Assembly (NCBI RefSeq): GCF_000321225.1
Contig: NW_004450465.1
Location: forward strand, 3,379,075-3,443,074
Direction: 5' to 3'
DNA length: 64,000 bases
Source: Odobenus rosmarus divergens
Lineage: Eukaryota; Chordata; Mammalia; Carnivora; Odobenidae
Every line of letters begins with the position of its first letter. The stretch's first letter is position 1. Below, piece by piece: positions 49,927 to 61,800 of the stretch. A model generated the notes under the pieces. That model did not search any database, was not told the origin of the DNA, and was given only the letters and a program-made list of their open reading frames with translations. A program made the translations under genes and the position numbers.

Positions 49927-50649
49927 CAATCTGGGGGTGCTCAAACAGTGGGATAAGCATAGTCAAAGTGCTCTAAAGAAAGGTGTGATCCATACATAAT
50001 GAAGACCAAGCAGAAAAGGCCCTTTGAGGAGAGAGATGGAAATTGAGGTAGCAGAGCTGAGAAATTGATTCAATAGAGACAGAAATGCAGTAGGAGTAAG
50101 ACAAGGGGTAAAGTTCTGCACTCTTGTCATGGCACCCAACTCTTTTGCCACATGGTACTCTGTCTCTGTCAGAGTTCTTCTAGCAACAGGGAGCTAGCAG
50201 CTGCTGAAATCTGTCATGCTGCAACATTCACCACGAGTGTTGGTTTATCCCTGGGGACCGCAGAGAGTACTTCTCTGTCCCTTAAGTTGGAAGCCTCTCT
50301 ACTCAAGCCTAAGGCTGAGGGGTTTGAATTTCCTCACTTCTGAATAAAAAAAATCAGTTCCTCTGCATATATAGACTCTGCATATATTAAAGCGTGTTAC
50401 CATGAACTGCACACAGAATTGCAGCTGAGGTCTGACCACTGCAGATCAGAGGAAAATCAGCATCTCCCTCACAGCCACTAATGCTCTGAGGGCATTGGAT
50501 TCTTTAGAGGCCACATCACACAGCTAATTAGTCAAATTGCTTTGAACAAAACCCTTTGTTTTTATTTTTAAACACAGCTAAGCCATACTTCCTCCGTCCT
50601 GTGCTTGTGCGATTGGTTATTTGTACATAAGTTGAGCAAACCAGGCAAG

Positions 50650-50880
50650 AGGGTAGCTTTTGGTGTTAATATCGAGTCCCTAGTCTGTCTATTATTTACC
50701 AGCTGTGTGACCTGGGGCAAGTCAATAATCTCTCTGAATGTCCTTTTCATTCTATGTAAGTGGCAATCCTAAGAGTACCTACCTCACAGAGTTGTGAGAC
50801 AATGCTTGTAAAGCTCTCGGCGGAGTGCCTGCCTCAGAGTAAACCCTCAAAACTAGCAGCTATTATTAACTATAGTCACC
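50650..50880 (+). repeat. MIR SINE
   Basis: 'accagctgtgtgacctgggg' with 'acctacctcacagagttgtg' is a well-preserved MIR core. Confidence 0.88.
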
Positions 50881-52159
50881 TATTATTAGTCCCCTAACCT
50901 TGTTATTGGGTCCTCTTTCTCTTATTAAACATAATTTAATTCAAATCTCTTCCAACACTGTGTCAACCATAATTGTAGTTCGCCTGGATCCTATATCCCT
51001 TTTTGAATGTCTTTGTGGTTGTTTTGTATCCCAGAGATCAGTAAGATAGACTGGGGTAGTAGTTTCTGTAGCTAACAGTCCATTGAGGAAGGGAGATAAT
51101 GAATAATTTGTGTGATGAATCTTTTGTGTCCCTCCACTGGGTCTGAACTCACTTGTCCTTGCACTCAGTCCAAATTTGTTGACTTTGTTCCCAAGGATAT
51201 TATGAACAATCCTGTAAAGGCCACAATGATATCCAGAAGAGAGCCACCAAGATAAGAGACTTCCATCTCACAAAGGCAGCAGCTGGAGGACATAGTAATA
51301 TTTAGTGCAAAACAGCATCAGAATGATTTGAAGATGGTTGGGCATTTCCTAGAATTACAAGACTTGAAAGGCCCTCAGGTAGATGAGTTCTAGCACATTC
51401 TTCCTTTGTCTGGGAGAATCCCATGCAGCCTCTAGTTTCAGTGTGAAGTTCCACACCTTGCCTGCCCCAGGACTTGTGTGGGAGAGCTCCTTTTATAGCT
51501 CTGGGTAATGCCCAGTCACAACATCTGCTTAGTCTTGTTGATGATTAAGAGATTGTGACATGGTAGCAAATACCCACCAGGGAGACCTTTCATGTGGTCC
51601 TTGCTCTCCTACTGCTTAGATGAGTCAATGGGCCTCAGGAGGGAGATTCTGCAATGTCCTTATTTAACAATGTTGTACAAGAACATTATGAGAGCAAGGG
51701 ATACTGTTAGCTCTGCTTTTAATTTTTTTCTATTGCAAAGTAATGTTGCCTTGTCTTGTTCAGTCCTTGATGAAATGTGGATTAGTTTATTGCCTGTGTC
51801 CTCATCATGATATTTTATTTATTTGAACTCGATTTTCAGATATTCCCCTCCTCCATTCTCTAGAATAACTAGAATTATCTGGTAATAACTAGAATTGCAT
51901 GCAAACCAGCTAAGTTGAATTTTGAAATCTCTGGCAGAGTTTCTTCTCCATCTCTGTGCTTCTGGGTCACCATCCTCCATCATTTTGAAGACAAGGGTTC
52001 TGGTAATGGAACCCACAAGATGCAAATTAAGGAAATGTGTCACTCTCCAGAAAGAGAATATAACTCTAACAATAGAAATTGTCTTTGGATTGCTTCTTGT
52101 TTTAGTGATCAGTCTAAGTGTGATATTTCCACATATTTTGCACATATGTATCAATAAAA

Positions 52160-52830
52160 TGTAAAGCTGGCAATGATTTTAGTCTTAGGTTCTGGAGCAG
52201 AGTAGTAAAGAAAATACAAGAGAATCTCTGACTTCATGGAACTTACAGCCTAGTGAAGTGACAGGCAAACAAAAGAGTAAACATGTAGTTTGTCAGATGT
52301 TGATAAGTATAATGGAAAAAAAAATTATGTTGTGTTGGGCTGTGGGTTATTTCTGTTTTGTTATGTGTTGAGGGAAGGCCTTCCTGACAAAGTGTCATAT
52401 AAACAGGCACCTAAAGGAAGTGAGGGGACAAGTCATGCAGATATTTGGGAGAAAATCATTCTAGGCAGAGAAGAAAGTACCTGCAAAGGACCTGAGACAG
52501 AAGTGTGCAGGTATGTTCTAGGTTCAGCAAGGTGGATTTGTAATGTAAGTAGAGTGGGCAAGAGGCAAAACAGCAGGAGATGAGATCAGAAAGGTAGCAA
52601 GGGGTAAGTTTAAGGCAAGAACTTGGCCTGGATGCTGCATGAGATGGGATGCCGATAGAGGGTTGGAGCAGAGGGGTGACATGACCTCACTTGTATTATG
52701 AAAGGTTCCCCCTGTTGGCTTGGACAGGTTGAGTTTGCGATGACTATGAGCCATCAATATGGTAATCAAATGGATAGTATGAGTGAAGTTTGGATTCCAG
52801 GGAATGATGGGAATAGAAATTTCAGTGTTA
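52160..52830 (+). repeat. Old LINE-like repeat, family uncertain
   Basis: 'tctgacttcatggaacttac', 'gaaggccttcctgacaaagt', 'agcagaggggtgacatgacc' is a familiar mammalian repeat order. A shorter related piece lies at about 49200-49560. I could not name the family with confidence. Confidence 0.5.
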
Positions 52831-53400
52831 GCCTCTATAATACCCACAAAGTAATGGAAATGATGAGTCATCCAGGGATTGACTGTAGATGGAGGAAGCT
52901 GAGTTCTGAGGCCCTCCAACATTTGGAGGTTGAGTAAAAGAGAGGAGGATCCAGCCGCCAGGGAGCCTCAGAAGGAGCAGCCAGGGAGGGGATGGAGACC
53001 AAGCAGAGATTTCACAGAAGGCTCACCACTGAGAATACATTTATCACTCACTTAAAAAGAAAAAATTTTCTTGACATAAGTATCACTGAATTTGAGTCAC
53101 TAATTTATACAAGTAAAAAGATATAATTGTGCATATATATCCATGTATTTGGGAAACATTGTATTATATTAGGAAAGGGTTAGGAATAGATGATAGGAGG
53201 TGGCTGTACCAGCAGCTGATGATGCATCCTTCTCTTTGGCTAGTGGGATGGACCTTGGAATTCTACTGCATGTGGAGCAAGAACGACAAAATGTACATAT
53301 CAGTACTCCCCTGATGTGGAGCTTTGGGGGATTTTCACCATGTTTGCCTAATGCTTCCTTACTTCTCAGAGGGACTTTTATGTGTGTGTGTGACTTTTAT

Positions 53401-53425
53401 ATGTAAGTCACACAATGACTTACGT
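53401..53425. other. Stem-loop next to the SPEF2 poly(A) signal
   Basis: ATGTAAGTCA (53401-53410) and TGACTTACGT (53416-53425) pair around the loop CACAA: eight perfect inner pairs, then one imperfect pair and a closing A-T. It begins about 5 nt past the distal AATAAA on the SPEF2 strand. Confidence 0.6.
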
Positions 53426-53430
53426 GTGTG

Positions 53431-53692
53431 TTTATTTTTGAACATATTGTCTGATGCCATCTATTTTCAGAATCACTTCAAAATGCATTCCTTCTTACTT
53501 TGGATTTTTGCTCTGTAATTGAGGTTTATTATAGCATATTCTCTGAGTTAAGGAAGGCCCCCTTTTCATTGCTCCTCATAACCTGGTAGGGGTCATTTCT
53601 ATACTTACAATGACAACATATATGACCAACACCTTGTTTACGTTGATGTTTGCAAGATTCACTGTCAAATTATAAAAGTCACACTCTTGTCT
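53431..53692 (-). other. SPEF2: SPEF2 3' untranslated region with two candidate poly(A) signals
   Basis: After the stop codon the minus strand has AATAAA at 53530-53525 and again at 53436-53431. The second is followed by a GU-rich stretch and a stem-loop (53401-53425), so it is the more likely cleavage site. Neither has been tested. Confidence 0.5.
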
Positions 53693-53782
53693 TCATTTCT
53701 TTTCCTCTGTAAGTCTTGAAGGAGATCTCTCTCCATCACTTCCTTGTACATGCTCACTCCTTTGGAGAATTATTTTAATATC
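53693..53782 (-). CDS. SPEF2: SPEF2 terminal exon with stop codon
   Basis: Acceptor TCTTCCTTTAG precedes GATATTAAAATAATTCTCC. The 29 codons begin DIKIILQRSEHVQGSDGERS and end TEEKK before TGA (53695-53693). This is almost residue for residue the human SPEF2 C-terminus that I recall. Phase 0 agrees with the penultimate exon 5.7 kb upstream. It is too short to show up as a standalone open frame. Confidence 0.94.
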   Translation of the reverse strand, partial: DIKIILQRSEHVQGSDGERSPSRLTEEKK

Positions 53783-55819
53783 CTAAAGGAAGAGATATAA
53801 AGAGAAATAACAAATATTAATAAGTGATTTAGAATTAGTGATTTAGGATTAATGATCATCATATGGGAGTGATGAGAGAGTAAATTGTTTTTATTTTTTC
53901 TTTAAGAAAATGGTGCTCTATTTAGTTTAAATGTCACCCTGCAACTTACTGGCTGTACCCTTGGGAAGATATCAAAGATCTTGGAGGCTTTGTTTTCTAA
54001 TCTAATAATGAATGGAATTGTTTTATTAGATTAAATAAAATTTGTAAAAAGCAATCACACATAGTTTGGCACATAATGAACAAACCAAAGTGTTACTTCC
54101 CTATTAATGAATGAGCAACTGTATTTACTTTGTATTGAAGAAAAATTCTAATGCCAAATCAATCATGTCTACAGATTTGTAGAATTTTAGACCAGCAGAT
54201 TATTTAGAGGGGAGATTGTCTCATTTCTCCATGTTTTTATTTTATTTTTTAATATTAGGAATAGAAGATTTGTTTTTCATCCATTTAAAATACCAGCATC
54301 TTACATTTTACATCACAGACACTGAAAACATAAATTTAAAACAGCATCAAAATACAGAAGGGGTACAAACACACGTGGAAACTGTAGAATTATATATATG
54401 CAGTTTCTTTTTTCCCCCCACAAATTTAGGGAAATGTTTTAAGAATGTAAGTTTCTTTTCTTCAAAGCTGAGTTCCAAAGGTTTCAATTTGACTGAGGTC
54501 ATTTTACGCAAGAAGACATGAGTTAGTTCACTATCTGGGCTGACCCCTGCCAAGTGACACACACTGCTTATTAACAGTCACTACCAGGAATCATAGTGAA
54601 TCATTTTCTTGTGAGACCTTGTTATTTGAAAATACAGATTTCCTGCAGCCAGAGGTCAAACTTGAGTGAACTATATGAAAAAGAACAGCTGCTCACCATT
54701 GACCTTTCTGGTCCTATCCACCACAGTTGTTAATAACACGTCTCCTTTGAATAGTGTACTTACGGTAACTAATGCTGACTACTGAATGCTCACTTGGGGA
54801 TGAAGGAGTGAGCTGACCTGGGATCACCTGACACTCTGCAGCATGGACAAAATCATAAGCTCCAGATGTTTACGCCAGCCCTGGGTAAGTTTGCTGTTGA
54901 AGTCAGAGGCCATAATTTTCAGTAGCAGTTATTGGAGAAAAGCTGAGAGAGTCTGGAAATGTTTGACCCCCTGGGTACTTTGAAAACACGAAGTACCGAA
55001 GTAGCCATCATATTTGTTAGGGAGATAAAGGAGAAGGTTGGAGAATATTTTAAAGTCAGATACCCTGAAGTTACAGTGGGATGAGAGTTCCTTCAAGTCA
55101 TCCTTAATAATTCATATTTTGTCCTCACATAATTAATTGGGTCCCAACTCATGTACTTATAAGAAATTCTCCTGTGGTATTTGGATTTTAATACTAAAAG
55201 ATTTATTATTATCTCCTATTGAATGGAAACCTTAATTTCAAGGATATATGCTTGATTTACAGGTTTGCTAAAAATAATCTACATTTAGTCAGCATGTGTT
55301 TATTAGAAGAGACTACACTTATTAGGTTTTTATGGGAAATCGTGTGTTCACTTACATTTTAAATATATTGGTCATGGGAAATTGATTTTGCTCACTAACA
55401 ACCCAGTTACAGTATCCTCATTGATCTTGTTACATTTATTTAACCAAAGCATTTTCTTAATAATTTCAGAACATTACTTGAAATGACCTCTTTGTATAAG
55501 ATCTATGAAAGTAGAAATTAAATAAATGACTTTGATTGAATGACTATAAAATCCAACACAAAATCTGGATTTTCCCCATAGGCAGTGGCCACATGGGGAT
55601 TTCTGGGACACCAGTTTGGACTCTTTGTCATCATGGCACTGCAACAATGAAAGCCTTTTTCTTTCTTTTCAAAGAGCAGACACTGAATTCAGGAGATGAA
55701 ATGCCCTAGCTTATTTATTTATCCACATATAATTTCACATGGCTCAGAAATATTTCCTGGGCACTGCAACTACCAGCAAACCAGTAATAGTAATAAGAGT
55801 AATAATAATCCATAATGTC

Positions 55820-56050
55820 TAACATTTATTATCAGGTGCTTTCTACCTGTCAAGCACTGAGCTAAGCACTTTATATGTACTAAGTCATCTAATCCATACA
55901 AGAGCCCTATGAGGGTATGGTAATCCTATTTTACAGATGGGGAAACCAAGGCACCATGAGGTCACTTGCCCAAGGTCACACAGTTTGTAGGTGTGAACCC
56001 AATCAGTGTGGCTCCTGAGCCCACTCTCTCAACCACAAAGCCAGGCCGCC
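55820..56050 (-). repeat. MIR SINE, nearly complete
   Basis: 'caagcactgagctaagcact', 'ttacagatggggaaaccaag' and 'cttgcccaaggtcacacagt' are textbook MIR in reverse. Confidence 0.92.
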
Positions 56051-56394
56051 TCCCAATAGGAGCAAAAATAAAACATACCAAAATAATTACAAATACTCAG
56101 ATTTTTCAAATATATATTTTAAAATGTTGCTGCTTCCAAACACAAACCTTGTAAACACAGAGCTATCAGGCAAACAACCTTCACTTCCCACTGTTTATAA
56201 CAGCAAACAACATTTTAACCTGAAAAACCACATTCTAGCTTTTGCTCTACTTATCTTGAAAGATCTTCAAATAACATCACTGTGGTTAAAGTTCATTTTA
56301 AAATGTGATCTATTTACTTGCACATGGATATCTGGAGCAGAAATGGTGACAGGATGGCTTTGACAGAAACTGAATCTTCAGAGATTTTTTTTCC

Positions 56395-56424
56395 TTTCCT
56401 TTCCTTTATTTTTATCTTTCTTTT

Positions 56425-56456
<32 letters not shown>

Positions 56457-56466
56457 TTCTTTTTTT
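56395..56466. repeat. (CTTT)n microsatellite and T-rich tract
   Basis: CTTT units run from about 56417, with a T-rich lead-in and lead-out. Confidence 0.95.
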
Positions 56467-57699
56467 TGCTTTGTGAAAATGAGAGTAGAACTTCTTACTA
56501 GAAAGGGAAGCTCTTTCATTAGAATACCAGGGCTTAGGTTTTTAGGTTACAGTCTCAACTCTCAGATTCCCAGTCATACGAATGAGTCCCACTTAGGTAG
56601 TCCTCCGTCCTCTCATGGATTTGAAGGGGAGGACCCGGGAAGAGAGGTGGGGGTGAGGAGGGAGGCAGCTGAAGCAGCCGACACTGCCGAAGCACTCTGG
56701 CAATGAAGGAGTGAATGGACAGACCGACTGGTGACAGACAGGCTAACTCTCTTTCTGCTGGTCCCAGGAGGCTGACTCCCTGGCGGTCAGACACCGCGTG
56801 CTGGCTGGATCTAGCCAGAGGGACGCTGCACCCCAGGGAGACTGTGCAGAGATGGTGTTGGTAGTCCGTCTGTGCAGGTGCTCCTGGGGTAGAGTGGGCG
56901 GCGGCCCAGAATCCTGCCATGCTGGAGACAGTCCTGTGCAGAGGGATGCACTGTCCAAAGTGTTAGTAATGAGGTTTATGGCAAGTTGATCAAATTCCTT
57001 CCAAAATGAGGGCAATGCATAAATGAAAAAGAGCCCCATGGACTCCAGCTTTCCCTAGGAGTCAGAATACCTTTTCAAGGGGCTGCCTTTCGGAGGCAGT
57101 CATCCATTGGCTGTTTTCTTTTCGCGGGAAAATGCTGAAGAGAATCTTCTCTGCAAGTTAATCATATTTAGTCTGGCCAGAGTAAAGACGTTCCCAAATT
57201 GCCTGACTTGGTACGGAGTTTTCCTCCCATTAGGGGAGGAAATAATTGTGGCATCATTTAATGTTCCTACTGGTTCTTGGTAATTAATATAAGATAAATT
57301 CTAACATACAGCTCTGGAACTTACCTTATACAGAATGATGCTGGCCCAGAGGAAAGCCAAAGGGGGGTAGACCCCCACAATTGGCGACTCTCCGCCACCC
57401 TCCCGCACCCTCCTCTCTCCACCCCTTTGTCTAGTTCTGGCGTCCTCTGTCCCCACTAACTCTAGGGTCACACTGACCTATGCCCTCGTCCTCCTAATTT
57501 CATATTTAATGAAAATGTGTGATATAAGAAACCAGAAAGGGACATGTAATGTACCAGTTTGGATGCAAACAGTAAATGTTTGTGGAATGCTAACTATGTT
57601 TCCAGCTATTTTGGCCTATTTATATAAAGAGGCACAACTTTTTTTAAGAGCCCTATTAAAGGTAGGGGCATAATGATATGATATGGTGAAGAGACAAAG

Positions 57700-58130
57700 A
57701 AACACTTTGGGATGAAGATGATGTCACATCACACCCCTGCTCAGAAGCCCTCCTGGCCTCCCCTTCCTCCCACACAGGCCTGTGCTCATGCCTTCGGCAC
57801 AGGTCTCTCCTTTTCCCTGTGATGCTGTCCTCTGTCCACCCCAACAGCAAATCCTCATACACACCCTCTCCTGTCCTTCCACTTTCAACAATCCTGGTCA
57901 TCTTTGAAGATTCAGCTTCTGGAACCAAAAAAGTGTCCTATGTCTTGAGTTCCTATAATGTTTTGCTTGGGTGGCGTACCTTCTATCATTCTCTGGTAAT
58001 TCTTGCATGTAAAAATTCTCTTGCAAACAGAACTGGAATTTGTTTGAGAACAGAAACTGAGTTTCGTACTCATTTTGTCTCTCCTGGAAACTTCCATTGC
58101 TAGCCTCGGTAATAAGTGCTCAGTCATGAA
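57700..58130 (+). repeat. L2 LINE 3' part
   Basis: 'tcagaagccctcctggcctc', 'ctttgaagattcagcttctg' and 'ttgagaacagaaactgagtt' follow the L2 3' end. It contains one copy of an exact 38-bp repeat (57990-58027). Confidence 0.65.
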
Positions 58131-58139
58131 AAGTAATCG

Positions 58140-58380
58140 TTGACAGCCATCATTTCTGAAGTATTTGCCGAGTGTCAGGAACCATGCTGCGTGCTTCCTA
58201 AGCATGGTCTCATTTCATCCTCACCACAATCCTTTGAATAGGAATGGCTGTTATTCCCATTTAACAGATGAGAAAGCTGGGATGAACAGAAAGTTAAAGT
58301 CAGGTATCTAGTAAATAGTATACCTGAGATTCAGTCCCATGACTTTCTGATTCCTGAGCCTGCGTTCTAAAAGGCTCTAA
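58140..58380 (-). repeat. MIR SINE
   Basis: 'aagtatttgccgagtgtcag' and 'taacagatgagaaagctggg' mark a reverse MIR. Confidence 0.8.
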
Positions 58381-59503
58381 TCACACTTCACTACTGGATG
58401 AGAGTCTGCTAGCTTGTTGGAATCAATTTCAATGATTACCAACATACGTAATACAATTTCTATGTAAAAAGATCAGCAATTTAAAACAAACCAATTTAGG
58501 TCTGTAGATGTTCAAGTCGGAATAGTCTCATTTCTGGGCATAGAAGTTTATCACTGAGAAGTCAGGAGTAATGCATCTTAGATCACCTTCATTTTATCAA
58601 AGTGAAAGTGCTTTTATCTGAAACTGAGCAAACCCTGTGTAGTCCAATAAACACCTAGCAGGAGCCAAATAAGGAAGTTTCATACGGCTGAACTGGTATG
58701 TGAGGGGGTTGTACGCTTGCCCCACAGTGAATGGGGGTCTGCCTCTGCCGGCCTTAGCCCTTGCTGTTGGAGACCAGGCACCGCCACAGTGGATGCACAT
58801 TCAGCATATGTGGTACAGAATGGCTGGGTTACTGTGAGCTCTGGAGTACGGCTCTTCTTTTCTTCCTTCCCTCCTTCTGAGTTGGTCCAGTCTGCTGGGT
58901 TTTGTCCTCACTTTCTCCATCTTGCATAGTATTTCCCTGATGGAACTGGCACCCAGTCTTTTGTGTGCCCTGTCGCCATATGCACAACACAGACCATGTG
59001 GACCATGATTAGAATGCAATGACTACGTCGGCACTTGGTTGGGATCATGGTCTCCTTGGTTCTCTTTGGCAAAGGGGGATTCTATTCTCCATATCCTTCA
59101 GTCATAGGCCAGTCATTAGGCAGCTGGGATGATCTGGAACACTAATATGGCCACTTACCCAGCTTTAATCTCATCGACTTTAACCTTCTGTCTTAGGTCC
59201 AAAGTAGCCCCATGCCTAATGAGGCAGTTCCATAATGCTGACAGTATCATCCATAGTACTGCTAGCTACCTCTACTGTCCCTGACCTTGATACCCTTTGG
59301 GTATCACGGGCTGGCCTGTCTGGGCTGATGCTGTTACCAGAGTAGCTTCTCCTGATCCTGGTTTCGCCAACTCCAGCTTCTCCCCCATCTCTGGTAATTC
59401 TTGCATGTAAAAATTCTCTTGCAAATAGCGTGGAGCTGGAGATGCCCCACCATGTCCTGATCCTAAGCTCAACTGAATTAGGACACCTTTGGGTAATACT
59501 CAC

Positions 59504-59626
59504 AGGGATTTTATAGTCTGAATAATTTGAAATCAGATCTTGAATAAAAGGATGCTTCAGAAGAACAGCAACTTCAACTGGCTCCAGATTCTTAGCACCT
59601 AGGTCTTGAAATACTTTTATGAAGTT
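59504..59626 (-). CDS. SPEF2: SPEF2 penultimate exon
   Basis: Acceptor TTCTTCTTTAAAG is followed by 123 nt and the donor GTGAGT. The 41 codons read NFIKVFQDLGAKNLEPVEVA, then VLLKHPFIQDLISNYSDYKI and P. This agrees with the C-terminal region of human SPEF2 as I remember it, with one conservative change (I to V). Both ends are phase 0. The frame has no stop and the helix-like pattern fits a folded C-terminal segment. The intron to the previous exon is only 197 bp. Confidence 0.92.
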
Positions 59627-59823
59627 CTTTAAAGAAGAAAAAAATGAAGTTAATTAACTTTACAGTCCTGCAGATGTTAAAAACTTATTTTACTTAATAA
59701 AGGAATTTGCCATAATTTCTATACCATGATACATTTGAAAGCACCTCCATGAAACTATGTTAAAACTTGAGGGTGACTTTTTTTATGTACAAGTCGCCCC
59801 TTTTATGAAAGAATCTAACCAAC

Positions 59824-60183
59824 CTCTGAGTAAGCGTTCTCTATCTGTACGTGGCTGGCAAATCTGTTAGCATCCTGTACTTCTTTTCCTCCTTGGAACA
59901 CTTTGAGTAGTTTTTCCATGGAAATCTTTTCAGTGTTCGCATTCTCAGGGATTTCTTCCTTTCCCTCCCTGTCTTCTCTTAGTTCCCTTTCCTCACTCAC
60001 AAAGTTTCCCTCGAGTTCAGGATATTCCTCAACTGGACTCATGTCAGTCAAGGAGGAGATCTGCATGATAAAATGAAGAGAATATGAAGTCGGACCGAAG
60101 TCTTTCCAGTAATGGAGACATTTAGAACACGCCAATGTTGCCACATACTTTTCATGCAAGGAAGTGATGGTGCCTCCCACAAC
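59824..60183 (-). CDS. SPEF2: SPEF2 antepenultimate exon
   Basis: An open 120-codon frame runs from the acceptor TTTGTTTGGCTAG to GAG followed by the donor GTTGGT. It begins VVGGTITSLHEKY, continues through CLHYWKDFGPTSY and QISSLTDMSPVEEY, and has an acidic, Glu/Lys-rich second half, with residues such as EERELREDREGKEE. It ends IENAYSE in phase 0, in frame with the next exon. A second possible acceptor (TTATCATGCAG) would start the exon at 60060 and give 79 codons, also in phase 0. I prefer the longer form because the tract before 60183 is more pyrimidine-rich and the extra 41 codons are open and protein-like. Assignment rests on the two following exons; I do not recall the human residues here exactly. 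Confidence 0.8.
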
Positions 60184-60699
60184 CTAGCCAAACAAAGTAT
60201 AGAAGAGAATGTACGAGCTGCACTGGAGATCACATCAAGAATCTAGACCAATTCTACCTGGAGATTACAGATGCCTTGTGTGGGGCGTGTCTTACTCACC
60301 ATACATGCTTCGGTTTACTGCATGCCAGGCGCCTCGGATTCCTCCATAAATGGATACTGGAGTGAATTAGTGTAACTGGTGTCAGGCTTCCGTACATGAA
60401 AGTCAATTTTTAAAGGATTTGCTTTGGAAAGTGACTATAGTTGAGAGGTTATGGCAAGTTAATTACTTAAGCTTGATAGATTCTAAGAGCTTCCGAAACG
60501 TTTGTTTTTATACTGGAGGTTAAATCCCACTAAACATTGGAAGGCAAGATAGGAAACAAATTGAATGTGGAAAGTCAGGTGGGATTGCTATGGCTGCTCC
60601 TTGAAACGTGTCCAAGAGCCATGAAGTCAGGCCCTGGCCCTGTGAGTATGGGAAAGAGTACATTGTTTCTGGTGTAGTTTCGTATTTATCAAAAGCCTG

Positions 60700-61170
60700 A
60701 AAAATAGTCCTGCGTGTTGCTGTAATTACAGATCTAGGGATTGACTGTAAAGAAATATCAGTGTGCACAAAGACTTTTGTATATGGATGTTTGTTCAGTG
60801 TTACTTACAACAAACACAGAAAATCTGCAATTCCAAAAATGGGAAGTGATGACATAGATTCTAGTGTATTTCTGTGATGGAATACTATACTACCACGGAA
60901 AGTGTGGTTTAGAAGAATACCTAGTGACACAAGAAAACACTCACAGAATAAGTGCAAAAAGAAAACAAAAGAAAATAATAAATACACTAGGATCCTCATT
61001 TTCTTATATATCTATGCTTATTAGTGAAAAGAGAGACACAGGAAAGAGTTAACAATGGTTACCTCTGGGTAGTGGAACAGGAGATTTCTTTTTCACTTAG
61101 TTTTGTACTTTCCAAATACTCTACATATTTGTATTTCTTGTATTTACTGTAATAAATGTGTCTATGTGTG
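60700..61170 (+). repeat. Old LINE-1 3' fragment
   Basis: 'gatggaatactatactacca', 'aacaatggttacctctgggt' and 'gtattgt'-type 3' sequence are typical of old L1 3' ends. The tail merges with a GT-rich simple repeat near 61165. Confidence 0.6.
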
Positions 61171-61639
61171 TGTGTGTTTCATGATGAGATAATTGCTATT
61201 TGATGATTTGCCATAGAAAAATAGGCATTTTTAGAATGTTGATGGGTCAGGTGTCAGAAAACACCTGAATATTGATTCTCCTTTATCCCAGGAAAGGAAA
61301 AATGTTAAATTTAGGCTTCAAATAAAAGGCTGGATCCAATGTCTATAAATATTCACTTCAGTAGAAGTATTAAATACAAGTTAATTAATCATGCAAATTC
61401 TTTCCAAATAGAGTCCCAGGTATAAAAAGGATTATGATACAGCAGGAAATTAAGCCTTTGATAGTTGTCAGTCCCTTTAGGAGATTTGTAGGGGCTGTGA
61501 GCAGTGTAATGAAGACAGGTTGCATTTGCTTTAGCCCTGTGTGGGTTGGGCTTCTATATCCTTTGGTAAAATGGGAATTTAATCTAATCTAAGAGAGAGA
61601 AAGAGAATGCTTTATCAGGTGAAGAATTTGGAATTAAGT

Positions 61640-61673
61640 ATAAATATCTCTATCTATCTATTCTCTATCTATC

Positions 61674-61720
<47 letters not shown>

Positions 61721-61800
61721 ATCTATCATCATATATATATCTATCATCTATCTATTATCTCTCTATCTACCTATCTATTTATCATCTATCTATCTATTCA
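61640..61800. repeat. (CTAT)n microsatellite
   Basis: Long uninterrupted CTAT run at about 61670-61720 with mixed CATCTAT units after it. A 71-codon frame across it is an artefact. Confidence 0.97.

Larger units (their letters stand above)
41198..53400. other. Intergenic region between the LINE-1 and the SPEF2 3' end
   Basis: About 12 kb with no exon that I recognise. It contains an old L1 piece and a MER5A-like element (43.0-43.7 kb), a copied segment of the latter (49792-49926), MIRs (47.5, 50.7 kb), old LINE-like sequence (49.2-49.6 and 52.2-52.8 kb), a CT/CA microsatellite (48.9 kb) and a G-rich tract (45.3 kb). The stretches 41.2-42.7, 43.7-47.4 and 51.0-52.1 kb appear unique. Confidence 0.6.
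53783..59503. other. Last intron of SPEF2
   Basis: The intron is 5.7 kb between the penultimate and terminal exons. It contains a MIR (55.82-56.05 kb), a CTTT microsatellite (56.42-56.46 kb), a GC-richer stretch (56.54-57.06 kb), an L2 (57.7-58.1 kb), a MIR (58.14-58.38 kb) and an unrecognised stretch (58.59-59.48 kb). No additional exon was confirmed. 53.8-55.8 kb shows nothing recognisable. Confidence 0.65.

Noticed and set aside
60180..60370. Possible extra SPEF2 exon ending at a good GTGAGT donor near 60297
   Set aside because: The only open frame leading to it is about 33 codons and would end in phase 2, which does not fit the phase-0 start of the next exon.
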